NCBI GenBank assembly: GCA_030068145.1 | Contig: JAPJBO010000766.1 | Location: forward strand, 1-64,000 | DNA length: 64,000 bases | Origin: Diplonema papillatum | Lineage: Eukaryota; Euglenozoa; Diplonemea; Diplonemida; Diplonemidae | Direction of reading: 5' to 3' | In this document: positions 1-8,700 of the stretch, in pieces | How the letters are laid out: every line of letters starts with the position of its first letter | How positions within the stretch are numbered: position 1 is the first letter of the stretch | Notes under the pieces: model-generated | What the model saw: only the letters and a program-made list of their open reading frames with translations | What the model was told of the DNA's origin: nothing | Databases searched by the model: none | Program-made: the position numbers and the translations under genes

Positions 1-417
1 GCCGGGAGCCGGCCGTGGCCGGTAGTCCTGGGGTACCCGGCGGTGGTGGCGGGCATAGCGGCCATGTACGGCGAGGGTATGGCGGCCGAGTACGACGAGA
101 GACTTCGGAAGCTATTCGCCGAGGAGCCGAAGGCCGAGGAAGGAGCGGAGCTGCACCAGGCGGCCGAGAAGAAGCTGCTTGAGGCGTACCCCGGGATCCT
201 TAACGAGCTGTTCTGGAGGGGGATCGGCGCGAGGGCGACGTCTGGTGCGGGCCACCGGGGGCCGGGCAGGCGGGAACGCGGCGAGGTCTCTGCCCGGTCC
301 GCCCCCCTCGCCCCCGCTCTCTCTCCGCAGGAGCAGGCACAACTGAGGAACCGAACCGGGCGCCGCGAACGAGGCGACGAAGGGGGGCGCGCAAAGAAGG
401 CCAAACCCAACGACTGA
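1..417 (+). CDS. Gag-like C-terminus of a DIRS-class retrotransposon (5' truncated by window)
   Basis: The frame is open from base 1 to a TGA at 417 and enters from outside the window. The visible part is rich in Ala and Glu (segments such as EEPKAEEGAELHQAAEKKLL), then becomes basic and low complexity, ending in AKKAKPND. It lies 139 bp upstream of the RT-RNase H start and shares its very high GC. First-ORF Gag-like proteins of tyrosine-recombinase retroelements occupy this position, so the assignment rests on context; I see no zinc knuckle or other diagnostic motif. Confidence 0.4.
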   Translation, partial: AGSRPWPVVLGYPAVVAGIAAMYGEGMAAEYDERLRKLFAEEPKAEEGAELHQAAEKKLLEAYPGILNELFWRGIGARATSGAGHRGPGRRERGEVSARSAPLAPALSPQEQAQLRNRTGRRERGDEGGRAKKAKPND

Positions 418-555
418 CTTCGTGGTGGCGCCTCTCCTTCCTCTCCGCCATTTTTACTTTCTATATCATCCCATCAGCGCGGGCCCTTGCCCGCGCATCA
501 ACACCCACGCCAGCTCGTCTCACACTCTTCACTTCAACAAGCCGGGCGCCGCGTC

Positions 556-2550
556 ATGGCGCCGGGTTCGTCAGCTCCCGGGGGGGGCGACCCGGGCGAG
601 AAGCTTCAGTTCCAGGACGTGCGGAGAAGGTATGAGTTCGCCGAGTGCGCCTTTGACGCCATGCCGAAGGAGAAGGACATGCCCCAGATCGACGGGGAGA
701 TGGAAGCGGCGATCAACTACTGCGCGACGACACCGTCTCCAGAGGCCCAGCGCATGCGCGCAGGGTTCCTGGCTCGCTGGAGAAGGAGATCTTCGCAACT
801 TCCGCCGCCTGAAGCCGGTCCGTGCCACGTGGACCTCCTGGAGGAGATGCTACAGGATCTGGGTATCCGGGGAGCCGACACCTTGCTGCGCCACCTCAGG
901 ACGGGCTGCCCTATGTCCGGGGTCGTGGGGTACGAGGACATCTACTCCCCGGGGCCGCCAGGGGAGCCCGAGATCACCGAAGAGGAGCTGCTGCGCCGCC
1001 AGCCCGACGTACTGGCGAGGTCTAGGCAGGCCATCCGCGCTGACTCCCCGGCGAACAAGGAGGCCATTTGGCGCTCGGTCCAGAAGGAGCTGGAGGCGGG
1101 TTTCATGGTCGAGCTCCAGAGTCCACCGGCGAACGCAGTTTACCTGAGGAGGTTTGTGGTCCGCCAGGTGAAGTCCGACGAGGAGATCCCCCGCGTCAAA
1201 GAGCGCGCATGCGACGACGGGCGGATGTCGTTGATTAACAAGGCTGTTCGGATGTCAACGCCCGTCAAACTGGACTCGGCGGACGTGTTCGCGGAGGTCG
1301 CCAGAAGGGTCGCGGTCGGGGCGATGGCACGCGACCCGAGCTCCGCATTTAAGTTCGTGGGGTTAGACCACAAGGACGCGTACCGCCAGCTGCATGCCAG
1401 GAACGACGGGCTCTGCAGGTGCGTTGTGGCGGAGGAACCAGCGACAGGCCGAGTCAGGTTCTTCAGGATGGGGAGATTGTCGTTCGGGGAGGCCGCAGCC
1501 GTGGTTCACTACAACGCATTTGCGAAAGTCCTGGCGAGGGTCGTGCGCAGGGGCCTGCGGCTGCCGTTATGCCAATACTACGACGACTTCGCAGCCCCGT
1601 GCCCGGCCGGCGACGACAGGGCCCTGGCGGACGTATTGGAGCTTCTCCAGGACATTCTCCTCACGTCTTTCAACGAGGAGAAGACGGCCGAGGGGGAGCG
1701 TTTTCGACACCTCGGCCTCGTGTTCACCATCACAAGCGAGGGGGTGGAGGTGGCGATCTCGGCGGCCAGGAGAAGGGGACTCGTGCACATGTTGGAGGGT
1801 GTGCTAGCCCGAGACTCGTTGTCGCCGGGCGAGGCGGCCTCCCTGGCGGGAAAGCTTGGCTTTGCGACGTCGGCGCTCTTCGGCAGGGTAGGCCGGGTCC
1901 CGCTGCAACCCATCTTCAGGAGGTCGAACGCGGCCACGACTTTCGCCGGGTTCAGGCTCGGCGGCGACCTCGAGGCAGCTCTGCGATGGTGGATGAGGAC
2001 GCTGGCCGAGGACGAGCGGTGCTTTCGGAAGACCGTACCGCTGCAACTGGTGCGTCCTGGCGAGGGGACCAGGTACGTGCTCCTCACGGATGCATGTCTC
2101 TTCGGCCTGGGTGCGGTTATCGCCACGATAAGCGAGGGGGAGGTGGCAGCGGTAGAGTACTTCGCGCACCCGGTTCCCCAGCAAGGTGCCGGCATGACGA
2201 TCCACCACCTCGAGTTCGTGGCTGTGACCGTGGCCTTCAGGCTGTGGTTCGGGGACGAGGAAGACTTCGCGGTCTCGGTGTGGGTGGACAACGATGTCGT
2301 CCTGGGCAGCCTCATACAGGGGAGGACGAGGGCGAAGGAGCTAAGAGCGCCGGTCCACTTGTTCTGGGAGCGCCTGGCCAGGTCCAGGGGCAATGTGTGG
2401 TTCGACAGGGTCCCCGGGGTGGACAACATCGCGGACCTGCCCAGCAGGCTCCACCACGCTTGGGCGGGGGTCCCAATCCGGGGTATCCTGCCGACAAGGA
2501 GGTACGTCGACCAGCGCGTAGTGGACGCGGCGATAGCGGAAGTGCTCTGA
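556..2550 (+). CDS. Reverse transcriptase-RNase H polyprotein (DIRS/Ngaro-type retrotransposon)
   Basis: The frame is open from 487; I start at the first ATG (556), giving 664 aa. RT palm motifs are clear: motif A around FKFVGLDHKDAYRQL (Asp near residue 271), motif B in RMGRLSFGEAAAVVHYN, and catalytic YYDD at residues 341-344. A complete-looking RNase H follows, with LLTDACLFGLGAV (Asp about 512), HHLEF (Glu about 553), VWVDNDV (Asp about 578) and VPGVDNIADLPSR near the C-terminus. There is no aspartic protease or DDE integrase; a tyrosine recombinase downstream replaces the integrase. This is the standard gene set of DIRS, Ngaro, PAT and VIPER elements. No stops or frameshifts interrupt it, so the copy looks recent and possibly functional. 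The protein would copy element RNA into DNA. Confidence 0.9.
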   Translation: MAPGSSAPGGGDPGEKLQFQDVRRRYEFAECAFDAMPKEKDMPQIDGEMEAAINYCATTPSPEAQRMRAGFLARWRRRSSQLPPPEAGPCHVDLLEEMLQDLGIRGADTLLRHLRTGCPMSGVVGYEDIYSPGPPGEPEITEEELLRRQPDVLARSRQAIRADSPANKEAIWRSVQKELEAGFMVELQSPPANAVYLRRFVVRQVKSDEEIPRVKERACDDGRMSLINKAVRMSTPVKLDSADVFAEVARRVAVGAMARDPSSAFKFVGLDHKDAYRQLHARNDGLCRCVVAEEPATGRVRFFRMGRLSFGEAAAVVHYNAFAKVLARVVRRGLRLPLCQYYDDFAAPCPAGDDRALADVLELLQDILLTSFNEEKTAEGERFRHLGLVFTITSEGVEVAISAARRRGLVHMLEGVLARDSLSPGEAASLAGKLGFATSALFGRVGRVPLQPIFRRSNAATTFAGFRLGGDLEAALRWWMRTLAEDERCFRKTVPLQLVRPGEGTRYVLLTDACLFGLGAVIATISEGEVAAVEYFAHPVPQQGAGMTIHHLEFVAVTVAFRLWFGDEEDFAVSVWVDNDVVLGSLIQGRTRAKELRAPVHLFWERLARSRGNVWFDRVPGVDNIADLPSRLHHAWAGVPIRGILPTRRYVDQRVVDAAIAEVL

Positions 2551-2699
2551 GGCCGACCGCAGACTAAGTTCCGGCGGCGCTTCCGCGTCCCGGGCGGCGA
2601 GAGGAAGAGGCAGTGGGCGAGTCTAGCTCCCGTTCTGTGCTTCCCCCCCTCAGCCCACCGTCGCGCGCCGCGCCAAGGTCCATTGGGATAAGCGCCATT
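2551..2699. other. Spacer between RT-RNase H and the first split repeat
   Basis: About 150 bp of GC-rich sequence without an ORF. Near its end two CCATTGG boxes and a CCAATGG form a short inverted repeat (about 2680-2713) that runs into the 297-bp repeat. It has no match beside the second repeat copy. Confidence 0.4.
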
Positions 2700-2996
2700 G
2701 GGACAGTCCAATGGACACGTGAGGTGAATGGCACGATCGGCCAGCAAACGCAAGCTTGCGCGCCGCCAACTGAACTCCGTGTGTTAGACTAACGGCCACG
2801 GTTGCGCACCTGCCGCCCCCGTCACAGAGCCCGTCCCGTCTTCGCCGTCGGCTCTGTCCCACAGATTTAGCAGGCCAGCTAAGGATCGTAACCACCGAAA
2901 CTGTTTGGGCGAATGCAGCATTAAATGTACGTTAAATTCAGCGGGACGAGTCGGGAACGACGGCACCGAGAGACCCCTCGAAGGAGCGTAATTTAA
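2700..2996 (+). repeat. 297-bp split direct repeat, copy 1 (DIRS-class element)
   Basis: Begins GGGACAGTCCAATGGACACG and ends GGAGCGTAATTTAA. By eye it matches 4513-4809 over its full length without differences. It contains short inverted motifs such as GCGCAAGCTTGCGCGC-like text near 2750. Split direct repeats let tyrosine-recombinase elements make a circular DNA intermediate. This copy lies between the RT and recombinase genes rather than outside the whole gene set. Confidence 0.85.
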
Positions 2997-3097
2997 TGGA
3001 AGTTTAATGCCAGCTAATTTCGAGCAAGCCCCGGCAGAGAACGAAATCTACCAAACAGGACACAATATTTCTTCCCGCCCGCCCAGCCCCAGAGAAT

Positions 3098-4393
3098 ATG
3101 GTGCAAGGACTAGCCGGCTTGGAGGGTTCGTTCTCGGTCGACGAGTGGCGCAAGGTGACCGGGTATCTTGCGGGCCTTCCGGAGCACACGTCCTCCGGGG
3201 CCGTGGGAAGGATGCAGATGTGGGCGCTGGTGAACCCCCCGGCCGACCCCTCGGGCGTTCAGCTGTTCGGGCGCCTGCAGCATCTGCTGAGGGCGAGGGG
3301 TTCGGAGCCGTCTCCAGGGGGGCCCGAGGGGCGGCCAGCTGGGAAGCGGGAGACGACGCGTCAGCGGGCGCTGAAGCGGACCTTGGAGAAGAGCTCGGAG
3401 GAGGAGGCCCGCGCCCACATGCGATCCCGCTACACGACCGAGGGGACCAAACGGACCTATAGCTCGAACACCGTCGTGTACAGGGAGTGGTGCGAGGGCA
3501 AGGGCGTTCCGCCCTATCCGACGACGGTGCGGAGGCTTGAAACGTTCGCGGGGTATCTGCTGCTCATGGACGGGTACAAGGCGCCGAGTGGCATGATCAG
3601 CGCGATCGTGTCGGAGAATGCCAGGGCCGGTTGGGTGCTCGACGACCCGGCGGGCGACGTCGGCAGAATCCTCAAGGGGCTCAAGAGGGAGTCGCCTGAT
3701 CCCGAGAGCGGAGAGCCCCTTGGCTTGGCCCAGTTCAGGGTGATTTTTGGCCGAGTCCGGACGGTCGGGGCGTACCGGGCGGCTCTGCAGCTTCTGGGGG
3801 AGCACTTCACGCTCCTCAGGACCTCCAGCATGCAGTCGGTGCGGACGGACCAGGTCCATGTCAGCGAGGGCAAGGTGAAGGTGGAATGGGGGGTGTCGAA
3901 AGCACGGGGCAGGTGCAGCAGACACCTCACGTTCGAAAGGGTCGAGCTGGTGCCTCCGCTGTGCCTTCCGGAAGCGCCCGACGGCGTTCCACGTGAAGTC
4001 AGGTACTGCCCGGTGGCAGTTTTCACGCAGCTGAAGGGAATGGCGGGCGACAAGGCCCTGCTGTGCCCGTACGTCACGTACCCTTCCTTCAGGGAGGCCC
4101 TAGGCGGCGCGGGGAAGCCAGGGATCCTGTCGTGCCTCAACGAAAGTCGCCCCGCAGGGAGGAGCAGAGCGGCCTTCGTCACCCACAGCGCCAGAATAGG
4201 GGGCTGCTGTACCCTCCTGAAGGCGGGCATGGACCCCATGCAAGTGAAAAAAATGGGCGACTGGTCCGCGGACAGCATGGTCACCTACTACGGCGACAAG
4301 GTCCTCAGGGACCCGGACTGCGTCGAGGCGGTTCGTTTTTACAATCCTGTCTCCCTAGCCCATATGTACACGGCGAGGGTCCGGGCGGGCTGA
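3098..4393 (+). CDS. Tyrosine recombinase of the DIRS-class retrotransposon
   Basis: 431 aa from an ATG at 3098. The N-terminal third resembles the SAM-like DNA-binding region (TKRTYSSNTVVYREWCEGKG). The catalytic pattern is visible: box I Arg in HFTLLRTSSMQSVRTDQV (residue 241), box II His-x-x-Arg in THSARIGGCCTLLKAGM (residues 363 and 366), and the nucleophile Tyr in SMVTYYGDKVL (residue 397 or 398). Tyrosine recombinases of this kind insert a circular cDNA without target-site duplication. The gene is on the same strand as the RT and sits between the two 297-bp repeats. The ORF is intact. Confidence 0.9.
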   Translation: MVQGLAGLEGSFSVDEWRKVTGYLAGLPEHTSSGAVGRMQMWALVNPPADPSGVQLFGRLQHLLRARGSEPSPGGPEGRPAGKRETTRQRALKRTLEKSSEEEARAHMRSRYTTEGTKRTYSSNTVVYREWCEGKGVPPYPTTVRRLETFAGYLLLMDGYKAPSGMISAIVSENARAGWVLDDPAGDVGRILKGLKRESPDPESGEPLGLAQFRVIFGRVRTVGAYRAALQLLGEHFTLLRTSSMQSVRTDQVHVSEGKVKVEWGVSKARGRCSRHLTFERVELVPPLCLPEAPDGVPREVRYCPVAVFTQLKGMAGDKALLCPYVTYPSFREALGGAGKPGILSCLNESRPAGRSRAAFVTHSARIGGCCTLLKAGMDPMQVKKMGDWSADSMVTYYGDKVLRDPDCVEAVRFYNPVSLAHMYTARVRAG

Positions 4394-4512
4394 CCAGCGA
4401 GTATGGCTTCCGCTCCCCAGCCCCCCCCGCGCCCTCGGCAGTGCCTGGGGCTTTCCCCCGGGAACCCCAGACGAGGTTGCGTTCCCTGGCTTGCTAGGGC
4501 CGACTCGGCGGA

Positions 4513-4809
4513 GGGACAGTCCAATGGACACGTGAGGTGAATGGCACGATCGGCCAGCAAACGCAAGCTTGCGCGCCGCCAACTGAACTCCGTGTGTTAG
4601 ACTAACGGCCACGGTTGCGCACCTGCCGCCCCCGTCACAGAGCCCGTCCCGTCTTCGCCGTCGGCTCTGTCCCACAGATTTAGCAGGCCAGCTAAGGATC
4701 GTAACCACCGAAACTGTTTGGGCGAATGCAGCATTAAATGTACGTTAAATTCAGCGGGACGAGTCGGGAACGACGGCACCGAGAGACCCCTCGAAGGAGC
4801 GTAATTTAA
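4513..4809 (+). repeat. 297-bp split direct repeat, copy 2
   Basis: Same sequence as 2700-2996. Its right edge is followed by a short tandem run of a TTTAACCACTG-like unit (4803-4850), the probable right end or flank of the element. The apparent identity of the two copies implies recent transposition or gene conversion. Confidence 0.85.
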
Positions 4810-4882
4810 CCACTATTTAACCACTGTTTAACCACTGTTGAACCACCATCAAGAACCGAGAGAATCGGGGCTCGGCGTCATT

Positions 4883-5075
4883 TAGAGTGAGGTCTCACTC
4901 TAAGTGATGCTGAATGCTCTACTCTTTAGTGACACTGAAGTCACTAAAGGCTAGCTTACTGGGTTTCCGCCGAAATCTTCCGTTTTTCTAATTCTTCTAA
5001 GTGACACTGAAGCTGCATTTTTCAGTCACAGTGGGCAAAAATGCATGAGTGTCACTTAGAGTGAGCCTCACTCTA
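4883..5075. mobile_element. 193-bp foldback MITE with nested hairpins
   Basis: Inverted termini begin TAGAGTGAGG at 4883 and end CCTCACTCTA at 5075. Each terminus is itself a hairpin (TAGAGTGAG...CTCACTCTA). Inside, AAGTGACACT/AGTGTCACTT (about 4998-5060) enclose TGCATTTTT/AAAAATGCA, and TTTAGTGAC/GTCACTAAA form another stem near 4915. No coding capacity. I could not identify a clear target-site duplication. Confidence 0.6.
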
Positions 5076-5127
5076 CGTGCCCCAACTGTCTATGGGCTCA
5101 GAAGGACTAAACACACACTGTTCGCAG

Positions 5128-5299
5128 CAGCTCTCGTATTGCTGATGTAGTAGAGGTGGTGAACCTTGACGAATCAGTGATGGTGGACCTGGACGCGCTC
5201 TCTGTGCTGGATCTGCAGGCTGATACCTGTCCTTCACCTGCATCAAAGAGAAAACGGGGAAGGGACGAGCGTGAGCTCTTAGCCGGAATTAAAACTTAA
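5128..5299 (+). CDS. Candidate orphan 3' exon with a nuclear-localisation-like tail
   Basis: An acceptor-like TTCGCAG ends at 5127. The frame then reads SSRIADVVEVVNLDESVMVDLDALSVLD..., and ends SPASKRKRGRDERELLAGIKT with TAA at 5297. The acidic/hydrophobic stretch followed by a KRKRGR basic cluster looks protein-like. No partner exon is visible upstream because the retrotransposon fills 1-4.8 kb. It may be the end of a gene split by that insertion, or a pseudogene fragment. Confidence 0.35.
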
Positions 5300-5771
5300 A
5301 AGTCGTTGCAGCTGGGGGCACCACTTAAAACTTTTAAAAAACAACACTCGTACTATTTACCTAAATAGTACGACTGCCTAAATAGTACGAGGGGGGGGGC
5401 TTTACGCGACAAACGGACTGAGAAGTGCAAACGGACTGAGAAGTGCAAACTCGTTCTCCACCTGAATGTACCGTACCGTTTGCCGGGGGGCGGTGCCCCC
5501 CGGACCCCCCTTTTGGAAGGTTCGGGTGGCCTAAATAAACAAAGGCTTCGATTTCAGAGCGGGGAAAGCAAATTGGCTATTGAGACGGAATTTGGGAAAC
5601 TGAGGAAAAATGAAGCTAATAGCCTGAGTAAGTTGTTACCATAAAAAAAAAAAAAATGCAACAGTTCATTACACAAAACACCGGAGGGGAACGACGAGTC
5701 GCGTTCGTAAAGGGGGCCAGCCACCCCCCCGCTGCGTGGGGCACGAGCGCCGTTCGTGGCATTGCCGTTTG
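5300..5771. other. Non-coding stretch with short hairpins
   Basis: Contains CGTACTATTTA (5349-5359) against a matching AAATAGTACG (5363-5372), a repeated AAATAGTACG, two tandem copies of a 21-bp ACAAACGGACTGAGAAGTGC-type unit (about 5410-5450), and a GCCGGGGGGC/GCCCCCCGG hairpin near 5480. I see no gene before the next ORF. Confidence 0.5.
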
Positions 5772-8700
5772 ATGGGCGCGCGGTCGCCTCCACCGTGGGA
5801 CAGTGACTGGAGCAGCGATGCGCAGGCTGCCGAAGACAGGTTGATCCGGGCACGTTACTCGCTGGCTATGATGTGCGAGGTTTCCGACGAAGAAAACAGG
5901 GCGTCGCCTCCGCCGGAGCCCCTCCAGCTGAGCGACTCACCTCTTGATACGCAAACGCCCCTGGCCCAACCGTGCACTCCAGCATCTGACACTGCCGCCA
6001 CCCCGTTGCCTCCTCATCGGCCACCTGAATTCGACAACCCTTCACAAGCACACGCACCCTCGGGGCAGCAAACGCCCGGGCTTGAATCCTCCTCTGCGTC
6101 CCCCGATCTGCAAACTGTTGAGTTGGCATCCGACGCACCCGCCGCACCCCAAATTACCACCCCGTTGGCCCTGGCCCAGCAACCGCCTCTTTGCGGCATC
6201 CTCGCACCATCCGGCTCCTCCTCCCCACTACCTCAGCAACCTGGAAGGCCACTACCCAAAGGGACCCGGTCTCCGAGACCCCCGCAACAGCCGGACGGCC
6301 GACCGCACCCGTTTCACCCTGAGGAAACAGCCCCCCTCTCTTCTGACGCGTCCCTCCACTACTCTCGCACCGCTCTATTAACCCCAGCACCCCCAGGCAT
6401 GGACCCGCCCGCCAATACACCATTGACATCATACCTCCGGCTGTCATCAGCGATGGCCGCCAACAGCGACCCGGCGGCCCTGCACGCCGCCCTGCACACC
6501 GCCACCGCTGCTGCCCGCCAGCACGAAGAAGACAAGATCAAGTGGTTCACAGCAGCGAAGCTCCTCATGTATCACAGGCGGACCACCGGCTTCAAGGCCG
6601 CCGCCATTTTATCCCGGAGCACGCGCTTGGAGCACCTCAGGGGGGCCTACAGGCGCTGGATGGAGGGGCGCAATGCGCGTGCAAAGGCGTCGACGAACCG
6701 GCTGCACGACCCGTCTGCCCTTTCGCTGCAAGAGCAGAGGTGGCGGTGCTCGACGCCGTGCGGCGCCGAGTCGCAGGGCGAGAGTTTGCACCTGAGCTCG
6801 CGCCCGGTTTCGCCGTTCCACGAGGAAGGCTGGGAGTTCAGGACACCAGGCAGCATCGACGATCCGCTCCTTCACGAGGAGCAGTGGCGGTGCGCGACCG
6901 TGTTTTCGTCGTCCCCTGAGCCGTTACCGACGCAGGTGCCGCCGCCGCAGCAGCAGCAGCAGCAGCAGAATCGGCCGCAAGGTTTTCCGCAATACCAGCA
7001 ACCACACCATCACAAGCATCAGCACCAGCACCAGCATCAGCATCACCAGCATCAGCACCATCACCAGCATCAGCACCATCACCAGCAGCGGCAGCAGCAG
7101 CAACAGCAAGATCAGCAACAAAGACACCACCACCAGCATCATCGGCAAATTCCGCATCATTATCAGCAACAGCAGCACATTCAGCAACACGAACCGTATC
7201 AGCCGCAGGCGTTGAGAGAGGACCAGCCGCAGGGTGCATTGCACTCCTCCAACAGCACAGGTGGGACAATACCGCTTCCAGCTAGCTACCGGGCAGCGGC
7301 ACCGAACCCGCCGCGCGTGGGCCCCCACAGCAGGACAGCAACACCTTCGGGCACTGCCTGCGCGTCGTGCGGCAGTCCTAGTCCTAGCCTCGAGAACCCA
7401 GCGGCCGGCGGAAACTGCACGTTTTTGTCGGCGCGCCTGCCCCGCCTGCACGGGCCGGCAGAAGAGGCGACTGCAAGCATCGACGCCGCGACTTCGTACT
7501 CCGTTGTCCTCGACGGCGAAACGACTCACTCGCCGCCCAGTAGCTTCCTCGGCTCCGGCTCGTGCCACGCGCGAAAAGTCGGCAGGCAGGGCGGCTTGCG
7601 GTACACCCACGCGGACTGCACGCCGGCACACAGTAACTCGGGGCAAAGCTCGAGCGCTGCACATTGCAGCCACGGCGGCTCGTCGTCTGCGGGCACTGTC
7701 CCCATGCCTCCGTGGCTCCCCAGTTGGTCGGAGACTCGGTTCGCGGCTCCGTCACACGGTCCGAAACGCACACTTTCGTCGGTCCGAAGCATCCCGTGCT
7801 CGCCGCCTCTCGCCGGACCCGAAACTGCCCACTGCCACGCCTGTTCTGGGCCTCCCGGCTCCTCGACGCAGGCGTTCGGTATCCGCGACCACGGCCCTTT
7901 TTGGCCTTCCTCGCACGTTTCCAACCATTTCTGCGGCCCGTCCCCGTTTCCGCCCGCAAACGAGTGCGGACCTCAGGGACACGTGCTCGGTCCGGGCCCT
8001 GCTGGCTTCTGCGGCCAATTCGCGCACATTCCTAGTCCGTACACGAGTCCGTGCGCGGACGTTCCCCAGGCCTCTGCGCGTGTGGTCGGTACCTCGGCTC
8101 CTGGCTGGGGCCCTGGGGGCGTGGCGAAATCAGCGCGGCCCACCATCGACGTCACGAACCTGACGTCATCCGACACCGACGAGAGCCACAGCCTCAGCCA
8201 GACAACTTCCAGGACCGAGGCGCTGCCAGCCCGGGCAAGGACACCAGGAAGACCGGCAGCTGCGGCGGCACCAGCGCATCGGCCGTCTCTCCCGTTGCTT
8301 GCCTCCGTGCTCGGTGCAGGCAGCGTGGTGGCGTGGCTGTGCACGGTGCAGGACGACACCGCGGGCGTCGGAAGGACCCAGCACCACCACCACCAGCCGT
8401 CTGATAGTGCCAGCGCGTGTGCGTGCGATGCGCCAGCTCCAGAACCGAATCCCGCCCCCAGACTGCGGAACCCTGCCGGTCCACCGCCCAGCTTGCCTCC
8501 AGATTCAGCAAACGAGGAGAGTGTCCGACCCCTCGAACACCGCTCCCCCCCACGCGGCCCTTCACCTCAACGTCGCGCGGCTGACGATGCCGACGGAGCG
8601 CCTTCGCTGCTGGCTCTCCTCGATGACGGAGGCAGCCGACGCCAAACTCGGGTCCAAACTCCGGTGCTCCGTTGCTCTTCATCTGTAAGACGGGAGCTCG

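Noticed and set aside
1578-2753. 391-codon antisense ORF over RT-RNase H
   Set aside because: The sense strand has unambiguous RT and RNase H motifs; the antisense frame is a codon-bias shadow.
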